Source of the DNA: Candidatus Melainabacteria bacterium
GTDB taxonomy: Bacteria; Cyanobacteriota; Vampirovibrionia; Obscuribacterales; Obscuribacteraceae
Reading direction: 5' to 3'
NCBI GenBank assembly: GCA_016212515.1
Contig: JACRFZ010000008.1
Coordinates: forward strand, 1 to 64,000
Length of the DNA stretch: 64,000 bases
Shown: positions 26,698-36,571 of the stretch, piece by piece
How the letters are laid out: the number at the start of each line of letters is the position of its first letter
How positions within the stretch are numbered: position 1 is the stretch's first letter
Translations under genes and position numbers: made by a program
The notes under the pieces: model-generated
The model's database searches: none
What the model saw: only the letters and a program-made list of their open reading frames with translations
What the model was told of the DNA's origin: nothing

Positions 26698-28353
26698 TCA
26701 CTTTGTCTTTCTCACATGAACACCCAGATCATCGGCTATGGGGGCAGTGAGAGCACGCCCCCGCGCTTCATCGGCAGCCGCCTCACTCAAGCGCCCCACC
26801 TGCCGCAAACACTTGGCCCTCTCAAAATAGGGGGTGGGCCAGTCTCGGCGAATAGTCAGACAATGGTCATACTGCTTGATGGCGTCTTCATACCGGCCGG
26901 CTTTACTGAGCAATCGCCCATAGTCCATCTGATAAAGACGATTACCCGGCTCCCTGGCAATGGCTTCCTCAGCCGCTTTAAGAGCGCTCTTTCCGTCTCC
27001 CAACCTTTCATAGCAGCGCGCCATAAAAATGGCAGCGGTACCGCCCAACTTCGGGTCTTTCGACGCCATCTTGTAATCGGCAATGGCCTCCCGATAACGC
27101 CCCATAGCCTCAAGGCATTCAGCCCGCAAGCGATAAATCCGCCCGTTAAAGGAACCTTTACTGTTGGAAGCCTTCTTTATGGCGCTGTTATAGTCGGCAA
27201 GGGCGGCCGGTCCTTCGGCCAGCTTGGCCAGCACCTCAGCCCTCATAATCAGGGTACTACAGTCAAGGTTATCCGGTGGGCCCAGACGCTTTAGATCTTC
27301 AGCCGCTTCTTCGTAGCGCCGAGCGACTAGGTGCGCACTGCCCCTGGTACTATAGACATAGCTTGCCAGATCCGGCCTCAGCTTCTTAGCATCAATCGTG
27401 GCCAAAATCTTCATAGCCTCATCGCCACGCCCTTCACTGCACAAGCGCTGCACGGTCATAATACTTTTTTCCACCGGATCGGCCGTGATTTTCTCCAGCG
27501 CGAGAGAAAAGAACTCTCGGTCCTCTGCACTACCGTACTTGTCGGCCAGATTTTTGCCCCTGTCTACCACAGCACGAGAGCCGGGAAAACGTGCACGCAG
27601 GCGCCGCATTAAAGTCAACCCCTCTGCCGGTTTGCCGGCCTGGGCCAGTAAATCAGCCTTGACCAGAGCATCCACTTCATTAGCCCTGCTATCGGAAACG
27701 TGCTGCAAAGCAGCTAGAGCCATAGCATCGTCCTTAGCCTGGTGGCACATGTCGGCCATAAAGAGGTAAGTTCCGAAGCCTTCCGGCCTTAGTTTGAGGA
27801 CCTGCTCAATCGCCTGCAGGCACTCTCGATTACGATGCAATCTCAGACAGGCATGAGCCACTTCCATGAGCCCGCCGATCTTCTCTTCTTTTAGACCCTG
27901 CCCGGTAGCCACACCTTGCTGGTAACAAGAAAGAGCCTTCTCATAATCCCCGACACTCTTGTAAGCATGCCCCCGTTGGTAATGCAATTGACAGAAGCCA
28001 TTCAAAGAAGGGTCCAGTTTCACAGCCTTGTTCAAGTCACGTAAAACCATGTCCCAGCGTGGGACTCGCTGCCGACAGTACCAGAAACCCCGGTGCATAT
28101 AAAGCCGTCCCAGATCAGGACAGTCGGCAATAAGTTTGTTGAGAAGAGCCAGATACTGCTGAGATGGGATCTTCTCCTCTCTGGCGGCCTTCTCCTTTGC
28201 CAGGGCCTGACTCTCCAATTCTTTTTTAGACGGCGCCGCCACTGCCATCGGTATCATCGCCGTACAAACAAGCAAACAAAGCGAGAGCATGGGTAATGCC
28301 CTCTTGCTGGTAGTTGTGCCCATCTTTTCCGCCCTACCGCTCAGCACCTTCAC
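26698..28353 (-). CDS. Exported TPR protein, 551 aa
   Basis: A signal peptide (about residues 15-40, ending V-A-A-P) is followed by tetratricopeptide repeats over most of the chain; clear copies include YEKALSCYQQGVATG, YEEAAEDLKRLGPPD, YREAIADYKMASKDPK and YEDAIKQYDHCLTIRR. It starts within the last codons of the upstream gene (ATGA-type 4-bp overlap at 28,350-28,353), so the two are translationally coupled. Likely an envelope interaction scaffold. Confidence 0.85.
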   Translation of the reverse strand: MKVLSGRAEKMGTTTSKRALPMLSLCLLVCTAMIPMAVAAPSKKELESQALAKEKAAREEKIPSQQYLALLNKLIADCPDLGRLYMHRGFWYCRQRVPRWDMVLRDLNKAVKLDPSLNGFCQLHYQRGHAYKSVGDYEKALSCYQQGVATGQGLKEEKIGGLMEVAHACLRLHRNRECLQAIEQVLKLRPEGFGTYLFMADMCHQAKDDAMALAALQHVSDSRANEVDALVKADLLAQAGKPAEGLTLMRRLRARFPGSRAVVDRGKNLADKYGSAEDREFFSLALEKITADPVEKSIMTVQRLCSEGRGDEAMKILATIDAKKLRPDLASYVYSTRGSAHLVARRYEEAAEDLKRLGPPDNLDCSTLIMRAEVLAKLAEGPAALADYNSAIKKASNSKGSFNGRIYRLRAECLEAMGRYREAIADYKMASKDPKLGGTAAIFMARCYERLGDGKSALKAAEEAIAREPGNRLYQMDYGRLLSKAGRYEDAIKQYDHCLTIRRDWPTPYFERAKCLRQVGRLSEAAADEARGRALTAPIADDLGVHVRKTK

Positions 28354-29150
28354 CTCCGATCAAGATCGCTGCGGAAAAATTCATTTAGATCGGAGGCATT
28401 CAAGTCGCCGCCGGCGCCGGCGAAGTAGAGAGCGGTGCGGTCTTTCACCTTGTGATAGCCGCCGGGTAGCTCGAAGGCCTCCTTCTGACCGGACCTGGTC
28501 TTGACGGAAAGGGGATCGAATACCATAACAAACCTACCGTCGCATACCTGCCTCACCTTAATAGGCAAACCATAACCTACCGGAAGGGCAAAGAGCTTAC
28601 ACCAGTACTGAAGTGCCTCTTTGCTGCAAGCCGGTTTCGGCAGACACCAGAATTCGGCGCAGGGGCGCATCTTGACCGCGCCACCGCTTTTAGTATCATA
28701 ACCCAAATAATGCACACAGCGCACTCCTGCCAGGGTCTCTTCGCCGCTGCGCTCAACCCGCACAATGTTCAAGTTGTCTAAGCTGCGCCTGGACCAGGGA
28801 ATCCATTCGGAGAGCGGAATGTCGGTGTAAGCCTTTGCCTCAGGGTTAATCATAATAGCCCTCCCAGGCCGAGCAGCGCTCCACAAGGTAGAGCCGGTCA
28901 AACAGTGCACCGCCACCTGATCTTGCGAGAGACAAAAGCGAGACCGCCGGAACTGACTGGAAAAGCCGCTCACTTCCAGATAGGAGCCGACGGCCCCGGT
29001 GCCTCCGCCGGCAAGCCCTGCCGCTGGCTTGGCAGAAGCAGCCCCGCACAAGATAAGAGGCCACCCCAAAAGAATAGCCAGACCTATGAGTCTGCACTGC
29101 CCGGGCAAATGCGGCCCAGGTAATCTTCCTGCTTCTCTCAGACTTTTCAT
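28350..29150 (-). CDS. Exported hypothetical protein (paralogue family)
   Basis: A 266-residue protein with an N-terminal signal segment (about residues 18-40, L-I-G-L-A-I-L-L-G-W-P-L-I-L-C-G-A-A-S-A). The mature domain is beta-rich, has C-V-H-Y-L-G-Y-D-T in its middle, and ends in F-E-L-P-G-G-Y-H-K-V-K-D, the same terminal phrase as the products at 24,153 and 60,669. It overlaps the following TPR gene by four bases. Function unknown; perhaps works with that TPR protein. Confidence 0.7.
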   Translation of the reverse strand: MKSLREAGRLPGPHLPGQCRLIGLAILLGWPLILCGAASAKPAAGLAGGGTGAVGSYLEVSGFSSQFRRSRFCLSQDQVAVHCLTGSTLWSAARPGRAIMINPEAKAYTDIPLSEWIPWSRRSLDNLNIVRVERSGEETLAGVRCVHYLGYDTKSGGAVKMRPCAEFWCLPKPACSKEALQYWCKLFALPVGYGLPIKVRQVCDGRFVMVFDPLSVKTRSGQKEAFELPGGYHKVKDRTALYFAGAGGDLNASDLNEFFRSDLDRR

Positions 29151-29343
29151 CTGTCCCCCGGCGAACTTACTCTAGTACAGCGCCACCGGTCACCCCTGCC
29201 ACTTTCCAGTTTATACCCGCTCCACCAAGAATCCCGCCATTAATCCGAGCCGCCGAAAGCAGCCCCGAGATAGGCTAGAATTATGACAGCTACGAGGAAA
29301 CCCGAGCATTCACACTCCATAGGCACCTCACAATCAACTTTAT

Positions 29344-31908
29344 TTGAGCAATCAAGCCTCACAAGTATGCCCACAGTGCCACAGGCGCATCCTGTCAGAA
29401 GCGCGCCGCGGCTCCCTCACATCTTTTTTGCTCTCCGATCTCAGTTGCCGCTGCCGGGATACAGGGTCCGCCCCACCCCGGGTAGCCCTTGCCATGGCAG
29501 GCAAAGCCGACATTTGCCGCAACTGCAAGAAACCGATTCCATTAGTGCAGCGCTCCGGCAGCATTACCGACTTTTTCTTTAAAGACCAGCGCTGCAACTG
29601 CCGCAGGTCGGAAGACGGCACACCCGACTTCAGCCAACTGGCCACTCGCTTTCATGGCAAACACATACAGGAGAGGCGCCGACTCTTTCAAACCGATAAA
29701 CAAACAAGGCGAGCCCGCAGTGCCGGAGAGCAAGTGTCATTATTTTCGCTTGCCCCCGGGAAAATCGTGGGCGGTTGCTATCAGTTAATTGAACTGGCCG
29801 GTCAGGGCGGCATGGGATCGGTCTTCAGCGCCAGACACACCGGGCTGGGGAGGCAATGCGCCATAAAATTTCTGGCACCGGATATAGTCTCAGAGCAAAC
29901 ATGGAAACTTTTCCAGGCGGAAGCCAAAATCATCGCCGCCCTCAGACATCGAACCATCTGCCAGATCTACGACCTGGGCATCGCCAGAGAAGGGGGTTAT
30001 GCTCTGCCCTTTTACACCATGGATTATATAGCCGGTGAGACATTGGAAGAAGCCATCACCAGGCAGGGACCGCTCTCCGTGGGAGCGACTCTGGAACTCT
30101 TCCTGCAAGTCTGCGACGGCCTCTCTTACGCCCACAGACAGGGTGTAGTGCATAAAGATCTGAAGCCGGCCAATCTCATGCTCTACGAGGAAGACGGCGA
30201 GCCGGAGGTTAAAATTCTGGACTTTGGTATTGCCGAACTTACCGATAGAGCAAACGTCGGAGTCTCTGATAACGCCACCGCATCGGGAGGCAAGCTGAAA
30301 AGAAAAATCGCCCTGGGAGACGACGTAATCGGCAGCGCCGCCTATATGAGCCCCGAGCAGTTCAGCGCCATCGATATTGACAGGCGCTCCGACATTTACA
30401 ATCTCGGCTGCACAATGTTTGAAACCCTCACCGGCACAACCCCCTTCACAGGTGCTAGCTTCGAAGCACTGGCAGGGGCACATCGCAAAAATCAGCCCCC
30501 AACACTCAAGGAGTGCACCGGACAAAACTTTCCGCCGCAGATAGAGGCTATTTTGGTCAAATGTCTGGAAAAGTCGCCCCAACGCCGCTACCAGAACACA
30601 AATGAACTAGCCATCGATTTAAGACGCACCCTGGAAGGCAAGGAGCTGCAGTTTGCCAAACTGGACGCAATCTCTCTGCCAAACCAAGAGAATGGGCAGA
30701 AGCAACAGGAGCGGAGCGGCTGGCTCCTGATAGCAGCGGCCCTGACCCTGACCATAGTTAGTGCCTGGATTCTGGTGAAGGGGCTGGACTACTTCCTCAG
30801 CAAAGACCACAAGACGACCGAAAGCAAAGGCGCCGACACAACTGCAGGAAAGACTCAACCAGAGGGAAGTTCGGCAGAGTCTTCAAAAGAAGAAACTCCT
30901 GAGAGCCAAATCACGCAACACTTCCAAACCATGGAAGAAATTGGATTGAGAGAGGCTGATATCAACTCCATGGAAAAGGGACTGATCGACTACGCCCTCT
31001 TCGAAGATGACAGCGTGCGATATTCCTTGTCATCGGCGATTGAAAAAACGGCGCATTTTGCCCTGGTGAACACTTACACTCTAAAATTACGCACCGACGT
31101 CCCGGTGCTGAAGGGCGTAATAAGGACAATCCCACATGAAAGGCTAATCTATAGGCCTCTAGCCGGGGACGACATAAAAGCCTTTCTCGCCTCCTTTGGC
31201 GCAAGACCTTGTTTTGGTCTGGACTTTACCGCGGTTTCGAAGAACTTGCCGGACTGCTTGAGTCACGCGGCGAAGAAAACCCCCAACATCAGATACCTCT
31301 ATCTGCCCGTAGATAGTACCAGCAACACTGAGAAACTTTTCGAAGTCCTGAGCGACTTCAAGAGATTACGCAGCCTAACTTTCAACGGCAAACAGACACC
31401 ACATATAGTGCTGCACGCCCCGACCAACCTATCTCTAATAGTGCTGGATGGCTTCATAAACCCCAAATTCATATTGCACAAACCGGCAAGCCAAAACAGC
31501 ACGGCGCCGCCCCCTCGACGGGAAGAACTGAGTCGCCTGGTGTCGGCCAGCAACAGCCCCTACTGCATTCACTACAAAAACTGCGACATTAACGAAGTTT
31601 CGCTAAAAAGCGATGACGGCAAAGGTCTGGAACCAACCTTTCTAATCTTTGAAGATTGCAAACTGAAAGAATTCCCCAAATACGGTGCCGCTGAGATTAT
31701 CGTCATTTCCACGCAAGACTCTCTAGCCCCCTGGGAAGAACCAAAAGAACTTCTGAAGGGGTTCAAATCTCTATACGCCAGAATCACTCTTGTCAAAACG
31801 AAATGGTCTGAGGCAAAATGCAAACAGTTCAGCCAGAACGTAAAAGCACTCGACCCGCAGCTACGCTTCACCACAACCAACAAATTCGATCCTCCCGACT
31901 ACCCCTGA
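29344..31908 (+). CDS. Transmembrane Ser/Thr kinase with N-terminal double Cys motif
   Basis: An 854-residue PknB-type kinase. Residues 9-37 and 58-86 are two copies of a CX2C-X22-CXC motif with a conserved G-S-[LI]-T-[SD]-F core, probably zinc-binding. The kinase domain (about 140-430) has the Gly loop GQGGMGSVF, Lys175, catalytic Asp272 in VHKDLKPAN, Asp293 of DFG, and an enlarged activation segment before MSPEQF. One TM lies at about 458-480. A low-complexity linker and a C-terminal domain with leucine-rich-repeat-like segments (about 640-700) follow and should be extracytoplasmic. The start is TTG at 29344. A tandem paralogue follows after two bases. Confidence 0.9.
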   Translation: MSNQASQVCPQCHRRILSEARRGSLTSFLLSDLSCRCRDTGSAPPRVALAMAGKADICRNCKKPIPLVQRSGSITDFFFKDQRCNCRRSEDGTPDFSQLATRFHGKHIQERRRLFQTDKQTRRARSAGEQVSLFSLAPGKIVGGCYQLIELAGQGGMGSVFSARHTGLGRQCAIKFLAPDIVSEQTWKLFQAEAKIIAALRHRTICQIYDLGIAREGGYALPFYTMDYIAGETLEEAITRQGPLSVGATLELFLQVCDGLSYAHRQGVVHKDLKPANLMLYEEDGEPEVKILDFGIAELTDRANVGVSDNATASGGKLKRKIALGDDVIGSAAYMSPEQFSAIDIDRRSDIYNLGCTMFETLTGTTPFTGASFEALAGAHRKNQPPTLKECTGQNFPPQIEAILVKCLEKSPQRRYQNTNELAIDLRRTLEGKELQFAKLDAISLPNQENGQKQQERSGWLLIAAALTLTIVSAWILVKGLDYFLSKDHKTTESKGADTTAGKTQPEGSSAESSKEETPESQITQHFQTMEEIGLREADINSMEKGLIDYALFEDDSVRYSLSSAIEKTAHFALVNTYTLKLRTDVPVLKGVIRTIPHERLIYRPLAGDDIKAFLASFGARPCFGLDFTAVSKNLPDCLSHAAKKTPNIRYLYLPVDSTSNTEKLFEVLSDFKRLRSLTFNGKQTPHIVLHAPTNLSLIVLDGFINPKFILHKPASQNSTAPPPRREELSRLVSASNSPYCIHYKNCDINEVSLKSDDGKGLEPTFLIFEDCKLKEFPKYGAAEIIVISTQDSLAPWEEPKELLKGFKSLYARITLVKTKWSEAKCKQFSQNVKALDPQLRFTTTNKFDPPDYP

Positions 31909-31910
31909 AC

Positions 31911-34520
31911 ATGAAGACACTTGTTTGCTCTCGCTGTCACCGAAGGGTCTTACCTGAAGACCGCCAGGGCTCATTGACGTCTTTTTTATTGAGCGACTTG
32001 AGTTGCAACTGCAATAGAGTCGGTGATAACGGCATAAGACAAAATGTTCCGGGACCAATAGTCATCGAAGACAATTCCTCAATCTGCAGGCGTTGCAACA
32101 AAGTAATACCGGCCAGACAGAGAGAAGGAAGCATCACCGCCTTTTTCTTTCAGGAGCAGCGCTGTCACTGCAAACAGCCGCAACCGGACATCGCCTCAGC
32201 CGGCCTCTCCCAGAGCAGCGAAAGCAACTCTGCTGATTCTCAGCCGACCGCCGCCCGCAAACCACAAGGCAACACGCACCAGAAAGGTCTTGCCACCCGC
32301 TATCAAGGTGGACAGCGCACGGCCAGAATGGTCGACTTTCGCACTGTATTGCACACGGTAAGGCAGACCACCATGAGCAGCAATGTTGCGACGGCATCCA
32401 TGGCCGGGCTTGCCCCCGGTCAGATCATCGGCGGCTGTTATGAGTTATTGGAACTAGCCGGTCAGGGCGGCATGGGCGCAGTCTTCAAAGCCCGGCACCA
32501 GGCCCTTGGTCGCGCCTGCGCCATTAAGTTTCTGGCGCCCAACCTCATCTCGGAGAAAACCTGGCACCTCTTTCAACGAGAAGCCAGATTGGTAGCCGAA
32601 TTACAACATCGCACCATTTGCCAGGTCTATGACCTGGGCATACACGATGAAAAAATCCCCTACTACGCCATGGATTTCATCGAGGGCGAAACCCTTGACG
32701 AGACTCTCTCCAACCAGGGGCCGCTCTCCGTAGGAGCCACCCTTGAGCTTTATATAAAAGTTCTGGAAGGGCTTTCTTATGCTCATCGGCGCGGCATCGT
32801 GCATAAAGATCTAAAGCCGGCCAATTTGATGCTCACCACTGGCGGTGAACAACAGGTAGAAGTAAAGATTCTCGACTTCGGCATTTCCGAACTGACGGAA
32901 GTAGCTCCAGTACAAGGTTCCACTGCCGACCACAGTGAACGTCGCGACGATAACAATCAAACAAAGAACGACCAGAAAAGAGTGAACCAAAATAGAGCGA
33001 AGACCCAGCGCAATCAAATGGAAATAATCGGCAGTGCCCTCTATATGAGCCCCGAACAATTCCTGGGCGACAATCTCGATAGGCGCTCCGACATCTACAC
33101 TATTGGTTGCACCATGTTTGAGACCCTCACCGGCGCGCCGCCCTTTCTGGAAGAATCTTTCGAGAAACTGAGGGAGGCGCACCTGCATCAAGAGCCGCCC
33201 ACCCTCGGTCAGGCAACAGGGCTTTTCTTCCCGCCCAAAATTACGGCCATCGTGGCCAAATGCCTGGAGAAAGAACCTGAGAAGCGCTACCAGAGTGCCA
33301 ATGAGCTATCTATTGATCTTGACCGCGCCCTGCATGGCAAGGAGCTGCAATTCGCTCGCCTGAACGCCGGTCAGGCTCTGGAGACCACGGAGGCTGCCCA
33401 CACCAGACCGGCACGTATCATGCTGGCTGCTTTCACCGTCGTTGTTTCAACCTGCCTGGCCAGTGCGGCCCTTTGCTGGATGGCCATCTCTTTGATGCCT
33501 TCTGCAAGCGACAGAGCCGTGAATAACATTGAAAAGCTCACGGGCAATGGCACTCACTCCTCAGGGGCGAGCACCGCCAATCAGCCCATTGCACCCACTG
33601 TAGAGGTGATCCCCAATCAGAAGGGCGGCTACTCAGTGCAACTAACTCCGGAAGTTAATGCCTCCGATCTGCTGATACTGGATCTTGGCACCCTCACCAC
33701 GAAAGCAATTCCCCCTGATACAAAAGTGCTTGATACCACAGCCAATGAAAAACTGGTTCTTTACCCCCTGGTCAGTCACATCAATGCCTTCTACAAAAGC
33801 GGTGATCTGGAGGCGGAGATTCGAGGTCTTGATCTGACGCGAGATCGAAATGCAGCCGGCACCATCATGCTCTATGCCGGGGAAGTATTTCCAAAACTTC
33901 AGTACATGCGTGTCAGCGGCGCCTCACAGCAGGAAGCGACGGCGCGTTTTCGAGAGGCGGCCCGCCTCAAGAACCTGGAAGCGCTCACCTATGTGGGCGC
34001 AACAAAGACGACGGCGAAACTGAGTGCTCCCGCCGGTTTGAAAAAACTCACCCTGGAAAACTACCGCCTGCCACTGGTCAGTCTTGATACAAGCCAAACC
34101 AGACATCTATCAAAAACCACTACGCTGAAAGAGTTGATGAAAGACGAGACCTATTTGCATCAAAAACAATCCACCCCAAAAGCGATAATCTTCAAAAACA
34201 GCCAGCTGAAGGGCTCATCTTTCCGCTTCCTTATAGACCACAAACCGCCCGACGAAATTGTTCTGGAAGACTGCCTTCTGGATGAGAGCCCCTTCGAGGA
34301 CATGGCCGTTTACGGCATCAACAAAGTGACTGTACTCATGCACATAGAGACCCTGCCGCCCTGGCTCAACCCCAACTCTCTCAAGAAAAACCCGATCGCC
34401 ATGCCCAACCTGGTTCTCATCAATCCCACCTGGACCACCGCCCGCTGCCGGGAGTATGAGGCACAAGTGAAAAGCCGCTGTCCGGGGTTTAAGTGCTCGG
34501 TCTTGAACAAGCCGGAATAG
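31911..34520 (+). CDS. Transmembrane Ser/Thr kinase, tandem paralogue
   Basis: An 869-residue paralogue of the preceding gene with the same architecture: CX2C-X22-CXC at residues 6-34 and 59-87, a kinase domain with Gly loop GQGGMGAVF, Lys206, Asp300 in VHKDLKPAN, Asp322 of DFG, and a TM at about 503-526. The activation segment holds a very hydrophilic insertion of about 40 residues rich in Asn, Gln, Asp and Lys. The C-terminal domain is divergent from the sister kinase, so the two may sense different ligands. The ATG at 31911, two bases after the upstream stop, is chosen over the longer frame from 31818 because it starts the Cys domain exactly as in the sister protein. Confidence 0.92.
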   Translation: MKTLVCSRCHRRVLPEDRQGSLTSFLLSDLSCNCNRVGDNGIRQNVPGPIVIEDNSSICRRCNKVIPARQREGSITAFFFQEQRCHCKQPQPDIASAGLSQSSESNSADSQPTAARKPQGNTHQKGLATRYQGGQRTARMVDFRTVLHTVRQTTMSSNVATASMAGLAPGQIIGGCYELLELAGQGGMGAVFKARHQALGRACAIKFLAPNLISEKTWHLFQREARLVAELQHRTICQVYDLGIHDEKIPYYAMDFIEGETLDETLSNQGPLSVGATLELYIKVLEGLSYAHRRGIVHKDLKPANLMLTTGGEQQVEVKILDFGISELTEVAPVQGSTADHSERRDDNNQTKNDQKRVNQNRAKTQRNQMEIIGSALYMSPEQFLGDNLDRRSDIYTIGCTMFETLTGAPPFLEESFEKLREAHLHQEPPTLGQATGLFFPPKITAIVAKCLEKEPEKRYQSANELSIDLDRALHGKELQFARLNAGQALETTEAAHTRPARIMLAAFTVVVSTCLASAALCWMAISLMPSASDRAVNNIEKLTGNGTHSSGASTANQPIAPTVEVIPNQKGGYSVQLTPEVNASDLLILDLGTLTTKAIPPDTKVLDTTANEKLVLYPLVSHINAFYKSGDLEAEIRGLDLTRDRNAAGTIMLYAGEVFPKLQYMRVSGASQQEATARFREAARLKNLEALTYVGATKTTAKLSAPAGLKKLTLENYRLPLVSLDTSQTRHLSKTTTLKELMKDETYLHQKQSTPKAIIFKNSQLKGSSFRFLIDHKPPDEIVLEDCLLDESPFEDMAVYGINKVTVLMHIETLPPWLNPNSLKKNPIAMPNLVLINPTWTTARCREYEAQVKSRCPGFKCSVLNKPE

Positions 34521-34631
34521 TTTACAACCGGTAAAACTCGGCTGTTCCGGTTCAAAGAAGGGCAAAACTGGGTAGAATGAAAAATAGACGGAATTTGCGG
34601 ACACCCGTCACCTACGCCAGCAGGTTTTACT

Positions 34632-34982
34632 ATGCTCCTTAAATCAAGACAGGCAGTGCGCCCCGCCCTCAAGCAAGATACTTACAGACAGGGCGATGTG
34701 CTCTTGCAGAAAGTGACACAGCTACCGGATAACGCCCTTGAAACCGAGTGCGAAGGCTTTGTAATTCTGCAGTTTGGCGAAGTGACCGGGCACAAGCATG
34801 CCATCAGCACAAATTTCGCCAGGCTTTTCACAGCCAAAGGGCAGCGCTATATAGAAGTGCAAACCGGAGCCCAGCTAGTGCACGAAGAGCACGGCACCAT
34901 CAACCTCCCTCAAGGCTACTACCGCGTCATACAGCAACGCGAGTACGTGCCGGAAGCACCTCCTAGAGATGTCGTCGACTGA
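34632..34982 (+). CDS. Small protein paired with the DUF6745-type gene
   Basis: A 116-residue soluble protein. The body reads Y-R-Q-G-D-V-L-L-Q-K-V and later G-E-V-T-G-H-K-H-A-I, a small beta-rich family that I associate with DUF6745 genes in other bacteria (memory of family context, not a search). It overlaps the next gene by 14 bases, which indicates an operon. Function unknown. The G-H-K-H and nearby His/Glu could bind a metal (inference). Confidence 0.75.
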   Translation: MLLKSRQAVRPALKQDTYRQGDVLLQKVTQLPDNALETECEGFVILQFGEVTGHKHAISTNFARLFTAKGQRYIEVQTGAQLVHEEHGTINLPQGYYRVIQQREYVPEAPPRDVVD

Positions 34983-36276
34983 CAAAATCGACAAGTTAAA
35001 CGCCAAGCATCTGCGCCTGCTCGAAAAAGTGCGGGAAGAATGGCGACAGGTCGGTCTTGGCACGGGTGCCACAGACCGAGCCAAAGCCGAGGCAGCTGTT
35101 AAGGAAGCGTACCAGGCCATCGGTCTGAAGCCGCCGGCTATTTTCGTCTGGCTCAAATCGCCCTGGGCAGGTAATGCTGCCGCTAAAATTCTCGACAGCG
35201 ACATAGACTGGCCCTACCACCTCAACAACAACCAACTGGAAGTCTGGGACGCCGTCTGGAAACAGTGCGTCAAGCAAGTAGAGGCGGCCGAGGGGGAAGA
35301 AAAATGGAAGTCGGTGCGTCGCCGCCTGCGCGCCGAAGCCGATGAAAAGGTACTGGCACGTGAAGGCGTCTTGCTGGAAAAATATGTAAAAGACCAGTTT
35401 GCCGAGAACATGGGCATCTATATCTGGCACTACCTGCGCAACTTTGCCGGCGTCTCCATGTCGCGGCGCCTGCGGGAAGACGCCGAAGGGAAAGTCAAAG
35501 AAAACATCGAAGGCAAACTCTCTGCCCTAGCTGCTGAGCAGATTTATCACGAGCTGGTGCAGCCGGTGCATATGCAAGTCTGGAGCTTTCTAGCAGAACC
35601 GCTCAAACAGCGGATTCCCTCCATGAGCGGCATCTTGGCCGGCACGCAACGCTGGGAATTGAACTACGGCTTGCATGATGCAAGCTGGCTTTCCTACTAC
35701 GATTTTATCGGCAGAATCGGCATCAAAGGCACCGAGCCCTTGAGCGGCCTGAGCAAACTGGCGCGAGTCTCGGGCTGGATCTGGGCCTACGAAAATATCT
35801 GCATCATGACGGAGCGACCTCTGGAACTGGTGCGCGACAATCGCTTCCGCCTGCACGCTGAAAACAAAATGTGCCTGCGCTACGGAGACGACTGGGGTCT
35901 TTATGCCTGGCACGGAGTACTGGTGCCGCCCTATGTAATTCTCTTGCCGGAGCCCCTCACCTTTGACTTAATAGAATCGGAACCTAATGCAGAAGTACGG
36001 CGTGTTTTGATCGAGCGCTTCGGTCTGGAAAACTATCTGCGCGAAGGCAAGGTTCTGAGAATCCATCAGGACAAAGCCGGTATTCTCTATCGTATGAATC
36101 TGCCTTCCGACGAACCCATTCTGGTGGTTAGGGTAATGAACTCTACCCCCGAGCCGGACGGCACCATCAAAGAGTATTTTCTGCGGGTGCCGCCTACCAT
36201 GCAGAGAGCCAAACAAGCGGTGGCCTGGACCTTCGGTTTGACGGAGGAAGAATATGATCCGCTGGTGGAGACTTAG
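34969..36276 (+). CDS. DUF6745-like protein, 435 aa
   Basis: A 435-residue cytosolic protein. The N-terminal helix E-W-R-Q-V-G-L-G-T-G-A-T-D-R-A-K-A-E is followed by IFVWLKSPWAG, the central conserved region W-S-Y-Y-D-F-I-G-R, and the C-terminal part with VLRVHQD-like and VMNSTPEPDGT segments. These features fit the uncharacterised DUF6745 family, whose members often lie beside LRR proteins or the small GDVLL protein. Translation is coupled to the upstream gene by a 14-base overlap. No catalytic function is known. Confidence 0.75.
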   Translation: MSSTDKIDKLNAKHLRLLEKVREEWRQVGLGTGATDRAKAEAAVKEAYQAIGLKPPAIFVWLKSPWAGNAAAKILDSDIDWPYHLNNNQLEVWDAVWKQCVKQVEAAEGEEKWKSVRRRLRAEADEKVLAREGVLLEKYVKDQFAENMGIYIWHYLRNFAGVSMSRRLREDAEGKVKENIEGKLSALAAEQIYHELVQPVHMQVWSFLAEPLKQRIPSMSGILAGTQRWELNYGLHDASWLSYYDFIGRIGIKGTEPLSGLSKLARVSGWIWAYENICIMTERPLELVRDNRFRLHAENKMCLRYGDDWGLYAWHGVLVPPYVILLPEPLTFDLIESEPNAEVRRVLIERFGLENYLREGKVLRIHQDKAGILYRMNLPSDEPILVVRVMNSTPEPDGTIKEYFLRVPPTMQRAKQAVAWTFGLTEEEYDPLVET

Positions 36277-36481
36277 AACCTTACTTGAGCCTGCCTGATT
36301 GCCTTCTGTGGGAGAAATTATGGCGAATTTCGCCCGCGCCTCGAAAATAGAAGCAGGATAGCCCATGCCTCATCCGACCCACCTGCGCCACTCATTTCGC
36401 CTGCCAACTTCAGTCACTCCCGCTAATCCAGCGCCATTGAACGCAGACCAAGTTTTATTTATGGGGTACTTGCCAATTTAG

Positions 36482-36497
36482 AGACGACCGGTCTATT
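36482..36497. promoter_or_regulatory. Operator-like site (AGACGACCGGTCTATT)
   Basis: Contains the palindrome GACCGGTC. The first 12 bases are repeated exactly at 36,819-36,830, and the last 12 recur at 14,804. It lies about 75 bp upstream of the ORF at 36,572, where a promoter would be expected. Candidate operator for the TetR-family regulator encoded at 37,107. Confidence 0.45.
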
Positions 36498-36571
36498 ATG
36501 GAATGCATGGACCAGCCAAGCCAATCGAATTTCCACCCAGCGCAAGCACAATTATGTAAGAGGTAAGACCA

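Noticed and set aside
36321..36362. 13-codon frame with a GGGAGA site upstream
   Set aside because: Too short to support as a gene without conservation data.
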